A stretch of DNA of 33,052 nucleotides from Sphingomonadaceae bacterium (GCA_947472735.1 CANJBY010000022.1:1-33052); one strand, 5' to 3'; positions 16,366 to 25,370 are shown, counted from the first letter of the stretch. The notes: a model not told the origin generated them from the letters alone. A program made the numbers and translations.

Positions 16366-17297
16366 TGGCCAAGGTTCTCGTTCTCGTCGAACACGACAAT
16401 GCGTCGGTCAAGGACGCCACTCTGCACGTCGTCACCGCTGCCGCGGCACTGGGTGAGGTTACGGCACTGGTCGCCGGCGCGGGCTGCGATGGCGCCGCCG
16501 CCGCCGCTGCGCAGATCGCCGGCGTAGCCAAGGTGCTGAAGGCTGACGATGCCTCTCTGACTCATGCATTGCCCGAGAATGTCGCGCCGCTGGTGGCCGG
16601 TTTGATGGACAGCTTTGATGCCTTCGTCGCTCCCGCCACCTCGAACGGCAAGAACATCGCCCCGCGCGTCGCGGCGCTGCTCGATGTGATGCAGGTGTCC
16701 GATATCCTCACTGTCGAAGGTCCCAAGACCTTCACCCGCCCGACTTATGCCGGCAACGCCATTGCCACGGTCGAAAGCTCGGATGCCAAGCTGGTGATCA
16801 CGGTGCGCGGCACGGCCTTCGCCAAGGCTGACACCACCGGCGGTTCGGCTGCTGTGGAAGCGGTTGCGGTCCAGGGAGATTCCGGGCTGGCCAGCTTCGC
16901 CGGCGCGGAAATCGCCAAGAGCGAGCGGCCCGAGCTGACTTCGGCCCGGATCATCGTTTCTGGCGGTCGTGCACTCAAGGACGCGGAGACCTTCAAGGCC
17001 ACGATCTTCCCGCTGGCCGACAAGCTTGGCGCTGCAGTCGGCGCGAGCCGCGCCGCGGTCGATGCGGGCTATGTCCCCAACGATTACCAGGTGGGCCAGA
17101 CCGGCAAGATCGTCGCCCCCGAAGTCTATGTCGCGATCGGCATTTCCGGGGCGATCCAGCATCTCGCCGGGATGAAGGATTCCAAGACCATCGTCGCCAT
17201 CAACAAGGATGAAGACGCGCCGATCTTCCAGGTTGCGGACATCGGTCTGGTCGGAGACTTGTTCACGATCGTTCCGGAACTGACTGCAAAGCTCTGA
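16365..17297 (+). CDS. etfA: Electron transfer flavoprotein alpha subunit
   Basis: The FAD-bearing subunit of ETF, 310 residues. The N-terminal domain starts [12 protein letters not shown]; the C-terminal FAD domain shows [38 protein letters not shown] (in two parts) and [29 protein letters not shown], all ETF-alpha landmarks. ATG 16365 shares one base with the etfB stop; a GTG one codon upstream is also possible. The gene ends 23 bp before a strong terminator. Confidence 0.97.
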   Translation: MAKVLVLVEHDNASVKDATLHVVTAAAALGEVTALVAGAGCDGAAAAAAQIAGVAKVLKADDASLTHALPENVAPLVAGLMDSFDAFVAPATSNGKNIAPRVAALLDVMQVSDILTVEGPKTFTRPTYAGNAIATVESSDAKLVITVRGTAFAKADTTGGSAAVEAVAVQGDSGLASFAGAEIAKSERPELTSARIIVSGGRALKDAETFKATIFPLADKLGAAVGASRAAVDAGYVPNDYQVGQTGKIVAPEVYVAIGISGAIQHLAGMKDSKTIVAINKDEDAPIFQVADIGLVGDLFTIVPELTAKL

Positions 17298-17320
17298 CGG
17301 TCAGCTCCATTCCCAAACGG

Positions 17321-17346
17321 AAAGCCCCGCTTCGGCGGGGCTTTTT
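17321..17346 (+). terminator. Rho-independent terminator of etfBA
   Basis: AAAGCCCCGC-TTCG-GCGGGGCTTT forms a 10-bp stem with a UUCG tetraloop followed by further T residues, 23 bp after etfA. This is a textbook intrinsic terminator; the A-rich left arm gives it partial function on the other strand for the convergent gene. Confidence 0.93.
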
Positions 17347-17371
17347 GTTGCCCGCGCCTGATTGACCGGCA

Positions 17372-18160
17372 TCAGTGCTGAGTCGCCATTGCTGCCCCGT
17401 CAATCCGGGCATCGCCCTGCAGGGTATCCGCCAAGGCCCGCAGGTTACGCCGGGCAATCTGGCGGCGCTGTTCGGCGGTCAACTTGCATGGCGACGGTGT
17501 TTCATCGTCATCCAGGAGATGCGCGGCAACGATTTCGCGTTCCTGCCGCAGGCGCTGGTCGATCCGGTCCAGTTCGGCAGGAGCAACGGTGCCCGGTCTG
17601 ATTCCGGCACGACCAGCACCCGTGATGCGGCGTTCGGCTTGGCGGACGGCCATGCGGCGCATGTAGGCGAAATGCTCGTCGAGCAAAGTCCCGCAGGCCC
17701 GGCGGGCCAACGTGCCTGCAGCAAGCGATTCGGTCCGCTCCAACGCGTCCGCGTCTTCCAGACCCGCCACGCCAAACACCCCCGCTTCAGTCAGCGCTTC
17801 CAGCGAAAGCGGTCGGCGATCGACTGGCACATCACGGAACAAACGGTAGCGCAGACCCTGCAATTCGCCGCGCAACTGCCAGTTCACGAATGTGGTGAAG
17901 CGCGCTTTGGCGGGTTCATAGCTCTCGATTGCGCGCCACACGCCGATGGCGCAGGCCTGTGCCGCGTCGTCCGCATGTGCGAGCAACCCGTAAACCTTCG
18001 TGAAATGGCGAATGCGCGACGAGATCAAGGCCAGGATGCGGGCGAAGTGCCGATCAATCATGGCTCCTGAGCGGCCGCGGGGCGCATTGGCACCGGACTT
18101 GTGCACGATCGCGCGGATCGCCGCTACCTCGGCTTCGAGCGCTGTGGTGATTGTCGACAT
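17372..18160 (-). CDS. Sigma-70 region 2-like protein lacking region 4
   Basis: A 262-residue protein whose residues of about 36-106 resemble sigma-70 region 2: HFARILALISSRIRHF (2.1-like), DDAAQACAIGVWRAIESYEP (2.2-like, core RNA polymerase contact) and AKARFTTFVNWQLRGELQ (2.3/2.4-like, -10 recognition and melting). After it there is no recognisable region 3 or region 4 helix-turn-helix; residues 150-262 are Arg/Glu-rich helical sequence ending LTAEQRRQIARRNLRALADTL. So it could bind core polymerase but not read a -35 box. It is alternatively a phage-derived or anti-sigma-like decoy. A helical ORF lies 78 bp upstream on the same strand. The start lacks a good ribosome site. Confidence 0.75.
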   Translation of the reverse strand: MSTITTALEAEVAAIRAIVHKSGANAPRGRSGAMIDRHFARILALISSRIRHFTKVYGLLAHADDAAQACAIGVWRAIESYEPAKARFTTFVNWQLRGELQGLRYRLFRDVPVDRRPLSLEALTEAGVFGVAGLEDADALERTESLAAGTLARRACGTLLDEHFAYMRRMAVRQAERRITGAGRAGIRPGTVAPAELDRIDQRLRQEREIVAAHLLDDDETPSPCKLTAEQRRQIARRNLRALADTLQGDARIDGAAMATQH

Positions 18161-18238
18161 GGCCGCATCCCGGGGACCGGCTGATTACCGGCTGTCCTGC
18201 GGTTAGCGCCAGCGCATGAAGGCGAGCATCATCCGCAC

Positions 18239-18619
18239 TTACGGGCTATCCCCTAATTCGACCTGCCGCTCGCGTTCGATTTCGATCAGGCGGCTGCACG
18301 CGTTCAGTGCGGCAGGGTGATCGCAGGCAGCCAGAGCCCTGGCGAGGTCGGCGCAATCAGCCTGGCCGATCCGCGTGCGCTGCCCGGCAACAACCTGGCT
18401 CAGCGGCCCCGCAAGGTGATGCCGGTCGCGCGCGGGGTTGTCGCTGGCGGCCAGCAGCTCAAGCGTGGCGCGGTAAAGCCGGTGCGCCGCCGCGAGGGCG
18501 TCCTTGCCCAGCGGCTCGGCCAGCGGCTGGAGGGTATGGATCGTCGCGCCCGGATCCCCTGCCTGATCGGCTGTTTTCGCTTTCCGCTTTAGTCGGACGA
18601 TGTTCGCACTCGCTGTCAT
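18239..18619 (-). CDS. Small helical protein of unknown function (126 aa)
   Basis: I do not recognise the family. The protein starts MTASANIVRLKRKAKTA, is Ala/Leu/Arg-rich and predicted mostly helical, and ends in IEIERERQVELGDSP; Cys occurs three times in its last third (DCADLARALAACDHPAALNAC). No signal peptide or membrane segment. It precedes the sigma-like gene on the same strand by 78 bp, so the two may form a unit. A perfect TATAAT lies exactly 6 bases before the ATG, and no ribosome site is present, so the mRNA may start at the start codon. Confidence 0.6.
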   Translation of the reverse strand: MTASANIVRLKRKAKTADQAGDPGATIHTLQPLAEPLGKDALAAAHRLYRATLELLAASDNPARDRHHLAGPLSQVVAGQRTRIGQADCADLARALAACDHPAALNACSRLIEIERERQVELGDSP

Positions 18620-18625
18620 GCGCTC

Positions 18626-18631
18626 ATTATA
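18626..18631 (-). promoter_or_regulatory. TATAAT box placing transcription start at the ATG
   Basis: TATAAT (18631-18626) is followed by six bases (GAGCGC) and then ATG at 18619, so the expected start site is the A of the start codon. No -35 match is seen 16-18 bp upstream (GCCCGG there), which weakens the call. Confidence 0.45.
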
Positions 18632-18715
18632 GAGGCTGGATCAGCGATCCGGGCGATCCGCGCAGAGTTTATGAAAGCCTTTTCATCGCGGCATGCAACC
18701 AGAGGCGCACCCAGG

Positions 18716-19951
18716 TCATAAAATGCCGTTGAGCAGGTGCAGCACGATGCCCACCAGCCCGCCGACCAGCGTGCCATTGATGCGGATAAATTGCAGATCA
18801 CGCCCTACCGCGCCCTCGATCCGCTCAGTCACGGTCACCGCGTCCCAGCGCTTGACGGTTTCTGACACCAGCCTGACGATTTCCCCGCCGTAGCGCGTCG
18901 TCATGCCCACCAACGTGCGGCGCACGAAGCGGTTGACCAGCGCCTGCAGCCGGACATCGCGCTGCAAGGCCTCGCCGAGTTCGGTGAGGCTGCGGCCAAA
19001 TTGGCCCGACAGAGCGCTGTCAGGATCACGGGTCGCCTTGAGCAGGGCACCGCGCGTGCGCTGCCACATCCCGTCAAGCCAGCGCGACATGGCGGGGTTG
19101 GCCAGCACTTCGGACTTCATTCGCGCTACTTTCGCGCGCATCTCAGGATCGTGGGTGAGGTCATGCGCCAGCTTCGCCAGCCCTTCGTTGAGCTTGGCCC
19201 GAAGGGGATGGTCCGGATCGATCAGGCACTCCGCCAGAACCCGGTAGAGCCCGTCCAGCACTGCATTGGCAAGCTTCTCGTCTAGTCCGGTCCAGCGCAC
19301 GAGTGCGTTGGCCTTGTCGCGGATCATCGCGCGCAGCAGGTCCTCGTTGTCTTCAAGAGTGAGGCCGGCCCAGCGCAACATGCTCTCGATCAGCGGAAGG
19401 TGGCGCTTGTCGGCGATTGCGGCGTCCAGCAACTGGCCGAGTAACGGTGCCGCCTCCAGCTTGTCCAACTGGCTGCGCAATCCCTGCTTCATCAAGCCGC
19501 CAAGTTGTTCGTCATCCAGCGATTGCAGCAGATCACCCAGCAAGCTTGTCGCGCCGGACCGCAATCGTGTTTCGCCGTGTTTCGCTGGATCGGCCAGGAA
19601 GCGGCCCACCGTCTCCGCCGTGTTCATCCCGCTTAGCCGGCGCGCGACGACCTGGGGGGTGAGGAAGTTGCTCCGCAGGAACCCGGCCATCGTGTCGGCG
19701 ATGCGGTCCTTGTTCTCCGGGATGATCGCGGTGTGCGGGATCGGCAGGCCGAGCGGGTGGCGGAATAGTGCGGTAACCGCGAACCAGTCTGCCAGGCCGC
19801 CGACCATGGCGGCCTCGCTGAAGGCGAGCACATAACCCCAGGCGGGGTGCGTACCGAGCATGGTGCGGGCAAGCATGAAAATTGCCGCCATCGCCACCAA
19901 CAGGAGGGTGGCGGCGAGGCGCATGCGCCGGGCCCGATCGTGCCTGTTCAC
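18716..19951 (-). CDS. DUF445 family membrane protein
   Basis: A 411-residue DUF445 (YjiN-like) protein of unknown function. An N-terminal membrane segment LAATLLLVAMAAIFML (about 12-27) and a second segment with the family's AMVGGLADWFAVTALFRHPLG (in two parts) are followed by a long alpha-helical soluble part (about 90-380) and a C-terminal membrane helix GTLVGGLVGIVLHLLNGIL. Its ATG overlaps the RND pump stop by four bases (ATGA), so it is translationally coupled as third gene of the efflux operon. The function is unknown; envelope location is likely. Confidence 0.9.
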   Translation of the reverse strand: MNRHDRARRMRLAATLLLVAMAAIFMLARTMLGTHPAWGYVLAFSEAAMVGGLADWFAVTALFRHPLGLPIPHTAIIPENKDRIADTMAGFLRSNFLTPQVVARRLSGMNTAETVGRFLADPAKHGETRLRSGATSLLGDLLQSLDDEQLGGLMKQGLRSQLDKLEAAPLLGQLLDAAIADKRHLPLIESMLRWAGLTLEDNEDLLRAMIRDKANALVRWTGLDEKLANAVLDGLYRVLAECLIDPDHPLRAKLNEGLAKLAHDLTHDPEMRAKVARMKSEVLANPAMSRWLDGMWQRTRGALLKATRDPDSALSGQFGRSLTELGEALQRDVRLQALVNRFVRRTLVGMTTRYGGEIVRLVSETVKRWDAVTVTERIEGAVGRDLQFIRINGTLVGGLVGIVLHLLNGIL

Positions 19952-22900
19952 TCGGCCGGGTGCGGGACCTGGCCAGCGGCCCCGTGCCCGTTGTGGGCGT
20001 GCTCGGGTTCATAGGAAAGCACGCGCCGGCGCAGCGCAGGCCCCAGTCGCTTCTCGACTCCGTCGGCGAGGCTGAAACAGGCCGGGACGATCAGCAGCGT
20101 CAGCAGCGTCGACAACATCAGGCCGCCGATCACCGTGGTGCCCATCGGCGCCCGCCAGGCGGCATCGCCCGAGATCGAGATGGCGGTTGGCACCATGCCG
20201 GCAATCATCGCGACGGTTGTCATCACGATCGGCTGTGCGCGCTTGTGGCCGGCTTCGACGATGGCATCGAACTTGGTCGCGCCCTGCGCCATTTCCTCGA
20301 TCGCGAAGTCAATCAGCAAGATCGAGTTCTTGGCAACGATCCCCAGCAGCATCAGCACGCCGATGAACACCGGCATCGAAATGGGCTGACCCACGATAAG
20401 CAGCGCGACCAGTCCGCCAAACGGGGCGAGGAACAGCGAGCTCATGTTGACGAGCGGCGAGACGAAACGATGGTACAGCAGCACCAGCACCGAGAACACC
20501 AGCAGCACGCCTGCGACAACGGCGGCGATGAAGCTCTGGATCATCTCCTGCTGCCACTTGTCCTGCCCGAACGGTTCGTTCGAGACGCCGGCGGGCAATT
20601 TCTTCATGATCGGCAGCTTGTTGATCGCCGCCATGGCGGTGCCCTTGACCACGCCCGGCGCCAGATCGGCGCCGATGAACACCCGGCGGTTCTGATTGTA
20701 GCGCTGGATGCTGACGGGGCCCGAACCGAAGGAAATTTCGGCAACGGTCGACAACGGCACGGACCCACCGTTGGCAGTCGCAACCGGCAGGTTTGCCAGT
20801 GTCGCGATGCTCCGGCGGGAATCTTCGGACAGACGAACGCGGATCGGAACCTGCCGATCGTTGAGCGAGAACTTGGCCGCGTTTTGGTCGATATCGCCGA
20901 TCGTGGCGATCCGGATCGTCTGGCTGAGCGCTGACGTGGTGACTCCAAGACTGGAGGCCAGGTCGAGCCGGGGTCTGATGAGCACCTCGGGCCGCCGCAT
21001 GTCCGCCGCGACGCGGGGGGCGACAACCTCCTTGAGGCCGTTCATCTGCTCGACCAGCTTGGTTGCGGTATCGTAAAGCAAGTCCGAGTCCGAGCCCGCC
21101 AGCATGATCGAAATCGGCCGTCCTGTGCCCCCGCCGCCGCCGCCGCGCTGGTTCTGATCCTGGAAAGTCACGCGGGCGTCGGGAATCTTCTGAAGAACCG
21201 GGGTCAGCTCGCGCGTGAATTGCTGGCTGGTCCGGTCGCGATCGGGCTTGAGTGTCACGAAGACGCGGGCATTGCCTTCGCGCACGCGGGCCAGCGCTGT
21301 GTTGACATCCGGCTGCTTGAGCATCAGCGCCGAAACTCGGTCGGCAACCGCTTCAGATTGCGCCAGCGTTGTGCCCGGAACCATCTCGATCGTCACCATG
21401 GCCGAGTCCGAATTGACATCAGGGAAGAACTGCGTCGGGACGACGAAGAACAAACCGATGGTGGTCATGAACGAGCCCAGCCCGATTCCGACCATCCACA
21501 GCCGATGATCGCGCAGCCGCGCCGCGAGACGGGCGCGAATACCGACCCGGCGACCTTCCGCCTTCAGCCGCGCTTTGTAGCGTTCCGCCCCGCTGCTATC
21601 GAGCGTCCAGTGCAGGACCTTCAGATAGCGGTCCATCCACGGCCCGCTGGCGTGCTCGGCCACGCCGTGGGCCTTGAGGAAATAGGCGGCGATCATGGGC
21701 GTGATCATGCGCGCCACGGCCAGACTGAGCAGTACGGCAATCACTACGGTGATGCCGAAATTCTTGAAGAACTGTCCTGACACGCCGGGCATCATCCCGA
21801 CCGGAAGGAACACCGCCACGATCGAAAACGTAGTCGCGACCACGGCCAGGCCGATCTCGTCAGCCGCGTCGATCGAGGCCTGGTAAGCGGTTTTGCCCAT
21901 GCGCATGTGGCGCACGATATTTTCGATTTCGACGATCGCGTCATCCACCAGCACGCCCGCCACCAGGCCCAGCGCCAGCAGCGACAGCGTGTTGAGCGTG
22001 AACCCGAACCATTCGTGCATGATCCAGAAGCTGGGGATCGCCGACAACGGGATGGCGATCGCGGAGATCACGGTCGCACGCCAGTCACGCAGGAAGAAGA
22101 ACACCACGATAACCGCCAGGATCGCGCCTTCGACCATCGACGAGATCGAGCTTTCGTACTGCTTCTTGGTATAGTCGACCGAGGAGAACAGCTTGGTGAA
22201 ATGCACCCCGGGGTGCTCTGTCTCCAGCTTGGCGATCTCGGCGGCAGCATTGTCGTACACCGAGACGTCGGAGGCGCCCCTGGCCCGCGACATGCCGAAG
22301 GTCACCACTGGCTTCTTGCCAATCTTGGCGGCCGTGGTGATCTCGCTGAAGCTGTCGGTCACCGTGGCGAAGTCCGTCAGCTTGACCGTGCGCCCTCCCC
22401 CCAGCGGCACATCGACCTGCGAGAGTTCGAAGGCCGAACGGGCATTGCCCAGGACGCGCACCGACTGGCGTGCTCCGGCGAGTTCGGCTTTGCCGCCCGC
22501 CGCGTTGACGTTGATCTGGCGCAGCGCGGTATTGACCTGAGACGCGGTGACGCCAAGTGACTGCATCCGGGCCGGATCCAGCGTTACCCGGATTTCGCGA
22601 TCCACCCCGCCGCTGCGATCGACGGCGGCGAGACCGCTGACCGACAGCAACCGCTTGGTCACGGTATCGTCCACGAACCACGACAGCTGCTCCAGGGTCA
22701 TGTCGTCGGCTTCAACCGCAAAATAGGCGATCGGGTCAGACGAAGTCTGCGCCTTGAAGACCTGCGGTTCCAGGATGCCGTCGGGCATCTCGCCCCGGGC
22801 CTGGTCAACGGCGTTCTTTACTTCGTTGACGGCCTCGTTGATGTCCTCGCCGATCTGGAACTGGACCATCGTCTGGTTGTTGCCCTCAGACGCGGTCGAA

Positions 22901-23151
22901 CTGATGGATTCGACCCCGCTGATCGTACGCACGGCGGATTCGATCTTTTGCGTGATCTGCGTCTCGATCTCGGTCGGAGCCGCGCCGGGCTGGGCCACGA
23001 TCACGAAGACCATCGGAAACTCGATGTCCGGATCGTCCTGCACTTCCATCGCGCGGAAGCTCATGATCCCGGCGAGCATCAGCCCGATGAAAATGACGAT
23101 CGGAACAACCGGATTGCGGATCGACCAGGCCGAGATATTGCGGAAGTTCAT
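19948..23151 (-). CDS. RND efflux pump inner-membrane permease (HAE1 type)
   Basis: A 1067-residue AcrB/MexB-type proton-driven exporter. MNFRNISAWSIRNPVV is the typical cytoplasmic start and first membrane helix; the proton-relay pair Asp403-Asp404 lies in GLVAGVLVDDAIVEIENI of helix 4; two large periplasmic loops (about 35-335 and 575-880) and 12 membrane helices are inferred. A run of glycines at about 670-676 interrupts the second periplasmic loop (QNQRGGGGGG). The substrate is unknown. The gene is 21 bp after the adaptor gene; no outer-membrane factor gene is in the operon, so a shared TolC-like channel is expected. Confidence 0.95.
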   Translation of the reverse strand: MNFRNISAWSIRNPVVPIVIFIGLMLAGIMSFRAMEVQDDPDIEFPMVFVIVAQPGAAPTEIETQITQKIESAVRTISGVESISSTASEGNNQTMVQFQIGEDINEAVNEVKNAVDQARGEMPDGILEPQVFKAQTSSDPIAYFAVEADDMTLEQLSWFVDDTVTKRLLSVSGLAAVDRSGGVDREIRVTLDPARMQSLGVTASQVNTALRQINVNAAGGKAELAGARQSVRVLGNARSAFELSQVDVPLGGGRTVKLTDFATVTDSFSEITTAAKIGKKPVVTFGMSRARGASDVSVYDNAAAEIAKLETEHPGVHFTKLFSSVDYTKKQYESSISSMVEGAILAVIVVFFFLRDWRATVISAIAIPLSAIPSFWIMHEWFGFTLNTLSLLALGLVAGVLVDDAIVEIENIVRHMRMGKTAYQASIDAADEIGLAVVATTFSIVAVFLPVGMMPGVSGQFFKNFGITVVIAVLLSLAVARMITPMIAAYFLKAHGVAEHASGPWMDRYLKVLHWTLDSSGAERYKARLKAEGRRVGIRARLAARLRDHRLWMVGIGLGSFMTTIGLFFVVPTQFFPDVNSDSAMVTIEMVPGTTLAQSEAVADRVSALMLKQPDVNTALARVREGNARVFVTLKPDRDRTSQQFTRELTPVLQKIPDARVTFQDQNQRGGGGGGTGRPISIMLAGSDSDLLYDTATKLVEQMNGLKEVVAPRVAADMRRPEVLIRPRLDLASSLGVTTSALSQTIRIATIGDIDQNAAKFSLNDRQVPIRVRLSEDSRRSIATLANLPVATANGGSVPLSTVAEISFGSGPVSIQRYNQNRRVFIGADLAPGVVKGTAMAAINKLPIMKKLPAGVSNEPFGQDKWQQEMIQSFIAAVVAGVLLVFSVLVLLYHRFVSPLVNMSSLFLAPFGGLVALLIVGQPISMPVFIGVLMLLGIVAKNSILLIDFAIEEMAQGATKFDAIVEAGHKRAQPIVMTTVAMIAGMVPTAISISGDAAWRAPMGTTVIGGLMLSTLLTLLIVPACFSLADGVEKRLGPALRRRVLSYEPEHAHNGHGAAGQVPHPAE

Positions 23152-23172
23152 CCGATCAGCTCCGCCGACCCG

Positions 23173-24360
23173 TCACTTCACCGAGACGGGCTTCACCGTC
23201 TCGCCGGGGTTAAGGAAGCCACCGGCCCGCATCACCACGCGCTCCGCGCCGGAAAGCCCGGCGATAATCGCAATGCCGTTATCGGTGATGAGCCCGGTCT
23301 TGATGTCGCGGCGTTCAACCTTGTTGTCCTTGCCGACAATGTAGACGTAACTGCCCTTGTCGTCCGAAAGGATCGCCGAATCCGGCAGCATCGGGGCCAC
23401 CACAGTGCCCGACTTCAGCACCGCGCTGGCAAATCCGCCGGGGCGCAGTTCGGGAGCATAGGACAAGGCAATCCGCGCCGCACCCTGGCGGGTCTGCAGA
23501 TCGATCACCGGCGAAACTTGCCAGACCTGGCCGGTAAAGCTGCGCTGCGAGCCGACCGGGGTTACCTCGGCGGTCGCACCTTGGCCGATCATCGCCAGAT
23601 CATCCTGGCCCAGCATCGCCTTCATTTCGATCTCGCCGTCCTTGGCGATCCGGAACAGTATGACGCTGCCGCCGCTGACCACCTGCCCCGGCTCCACCCT
23701 GCGCTCCAGCACTAGTCCGCTGGCGGGTGCGACGATCGTCAGACGACGGACTTGCGCGTTCACCTGGCCGAACTGCGCACGGGCGAGGCCGACCCGGGCG
23801 ACCGCCGCATCGCGTGCCGCGGTCAGCCGGTCAATGTCGGCCTTGGAAACGAATCCGCGCTCCACCAGCTTGCTGGCGCGATCAAGATTGGCCTGTGCCA
23901 GCCGGGCATCGGCATCCGCCACGCGGATCTGCGCGGCCTGCCCCGCCTGCTGCTGGCTCTGGACCGAACGATCGAGTACCGCGAGCACCTGCCCCTGGCG
24001 CACCCAGTCCCCCGCATCGACGAGCACCGAGACAACCTGACCGCCTTCGCCGACCGACCCGACCGGCATCTCGCGGCGGGCAGCCAGGGTGCCATTGGCG
24101 CTGATGGTGCCTTCGATGGTCGCCCGGCCGGGAGTGACGACGGAAACCGTCGCGGCCTGATCCTTCTTGCCGGTCGCGGCCTCGTTCGACCCGCGATGCA
24201 TGGCGAACCACATCGCCACGAGCAGTACCCCGATGATCGCGGCAATGATAATCAGGCGCCGGCGCGAGCGCCGATCTTCCTCGTCGACTTCGGTCAACGG
24301 GTTGAATGCGCTCAGCGCAGCCTCGTTGTCGTCAGTCTCGATCCTGGTGTCGTAATTCAT
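23173..24360 (-). CDS. RND efflux periplasmic adaptor (membrane fusion protein)
   Basis: A 395-residue HlyD/AcrA-type adaptor that links the pump to an outer-membrane channel. A charged cytoplasmic N-terminus (about 1-35) precedes the membrane anchor LIIIAAIIGVLLVAMWFA; biotinyl-lipoyl-like halves surround a coiled-coil hairpin (about 135-205, with ADARLAQANLDRASKLVERG), then beta-barrel and membrane-proximal domains. The non-cleaved anchor replaces the lipoprotein signal of AcrA. It is the first gene of adaptor-pump-DUF445, with a promoter directly upstream. Confidence 0.95.
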   Translation of the reverse strand: MNYDTRIETDDNEAALSAFNPLTEVDEEDRRSRRRLIIIAAIIGVLLVAMWFAMHRGSNEAATGKKDQAATVSVVTPGRATIEGTISANGTLAARREMPVGSVGEGGQVVSVLVDAGDWVRQGQVLAVLDRSVQSQQQAGQAAQIRVADADARLAQANLDRASKLVERGFVSKADIDRLTAARDAAVARVGLARAQFGQVNAQVRRLTIVAPASGLVLERRVEPGQVVSGGSVILFRIAKDGEIEMKAMLGQDDLAMIGQGATAEVTPVGSQRSFTGQVWQVSPVIDLQTRQGAARIALSYAPELRPGGFASAVLKSGTVVAPMLPDSAILSDDKGSYVYIVGKDNKVERRDIKTGLITDNGIAIIAGLSGAERVVMRAGGFLNPGETVKPVSVK

Positions 24361-24407
24361 TGCCTGAAGGCCCCGGGGGTAGGACTCGCGGCGGAAATGC
24401 CGTCGCT

Positions 24408-24436
24408 GTATTATTCACATAAAGCACCCGGAGCAA
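24408..24436 (-). promoter_or_regulatory. Promoter of the RND efflux operon
   Basis: On the minus strand TTGCTC (24436-24431), exactly 17 bp, then TAATAC (24413-24408). The predicted start near 24401 leaves a 40-nt leader before the adaptor ATG at 24360. This is one of the best-looking sigma-70 type promoters in the window. Confidence 0.6.
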
Positions 24437-24724
24437 GAGGTCGCACTCAAGCGCAGGCGCTACGCGTCTGGAATGCCGCTCCTAGACCCGCAGGGCCAGC
24501 GAAGCAATCCACAGTCGACCAACGCCGCCCCCGGACCGACCACCGCCAGGTGCTAGCGCGATTCGGCGCTCATGTGAATTTTGTCGCGGAGTTTACTGAT
24601 CATTTCGCCGGAGCCTGACAGCGAATCGCAACGGCCGAAGCTTTCGCCCCGGCCGCTGGATTATCACATTTGTTAGAAACCCGGTCCTGCGCGCTGTTGC
24701 ACTGCGTGACCAGGTGACCCGATT
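24437..24724. other. Intergenic region between sciP and the efflux promoter
   Basis: No convincing gene, RNA or repeat is seen in this stretch. It forms the 3' side of sciP and the upstream side of the efflux operon promoter. Short GC-rich self-complementary pieces (CGGCCG at two places near 24630-24660) could end the sciP transcript, but no intrinsic terminator is evident. Confidence 0.5.
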
Positions 24725-25027
24725 TCAGTACTTGAGCTGGCGCTCGTAGAGATCGCGATAGTGCTGGATCCGGGTAACCCGGAGACCCTGCATACCCGAA
24801 CGGTCGACCGCACGTTGCCACGAGGCGAATTCCTCAAGCGTCAGGTTGTAACGCTCGCAGACTTCGTCGATCGTGAGCAGCCCGCCATTTACCGCAGCGA
24901 CCACTTCGGCCTTGCGGCGCACGACCCACCGAGTCGTGTTCGGCGGAGGCAGCGACGCTACCGTCAGCGGCTCGCCGAGCGGGCCGATTACCATCGCAGG
25001 CCGGATTTTCTGGTTCTCAATCATCAT
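24725..25027 (-). CDS. sciP: DUF1153 / SciP-type CtrA inhibitor
   Basis: A 100-residue protein of the DUF1153 family. In Caulobacter SciP binds DNA and the response regulator CtrA and blocks activation of CtrA target promoters in early G1. The match is clear: VIGPLGEPLTVASLPPP, then RWVVRRKAEVVAAVNGGLLT, the helix-turn-helix region DEVCERYNLTLEEFASWQ and the closing GLRVTRIQHYR. Two adjacent ATGs (25027, 25024) are possible starts; both overlap the end of the upstream small gene, implying coupled translation. A CtrA-controlled cell cycle is thus expected in this organism. Confidence 0.93.
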   Translation of the reverse strand: MMIENQKIRPAMVIGPLGEPLTVASLPPPNTTRWVVRRKAEVVAAVNGGLLTIDEVCERYNLTLEEFASWQRAVDRSGMQGLRVTRIQHYRDLYERQLKY

Positions 25028-25370
25028 TACCCTCGATCACCGGCCAAGACGTCGCCGGCGGCGGCAACTCCTTGGCTTGGGCGCCTTTGCCATTGGCTAA
25101 AGCATTTGGGTTAACATCAGGTTGGCCATCGCCGTAGCCAGCGATTAGCCGGGCTGCCCGTGCGTCGAAACTGCCGGAAGCCCACGAAATGGCGTTCCCC
25201 GCCGCCGTCCCCAGAGTCTGGAATTCGCCTTGCAGCGCGCCTTGGCTGGCTCGTGCCGCCAAGAACCGCGCCCGCAATCCGTGCCAGTCGAACGGGGAGC
25301 GACCATCCCCTTCGACCCCGGCATCGGACCGCGCGAACGGCCAGCCCTGCTGTGCGAATCCCAAATCCAT
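25017..25370 (-). CDS. Small protein of unknown function upstream of sciP (117 aa)
   Basis: Starts MDLGFAQQGWPFARSDAG, continues with FDWHGLRARFLAARASQGAL and GSFDARAARLIAGYGDGQPDVNPNALANGK (in two parts), and has no signal peptide or membrane segment. The family is not known to me, but the aromatic/Gly/Arg composition is protein-like and it overlaps sciP by 11 bp in a different frame, suggesting one transcript. GAGACAGG precedes the ATG. Upstream, TTAA followed by 7 bases and CAAC (25441-25427) is half of a CtrA-like site. Confidence 0.65.
   Translation of the reverse strand: MDLGFAQQGWPFARSDAGVEGDGRSPFDWHGLRARFLAARASQGALQGEFQTLGTAAGNAISWASGSFDARAARLIAGYGDGQPDVNPNALANGKGAQAKELPPPATSWPVIEGNDD

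Noticed and set aside
19882..20934. A 350-codon plus-strand frame opposite the DUF445 and RND genes
   Set aside because: His/Gln/Arg/Asp-rich shadow of a clear RND pump.
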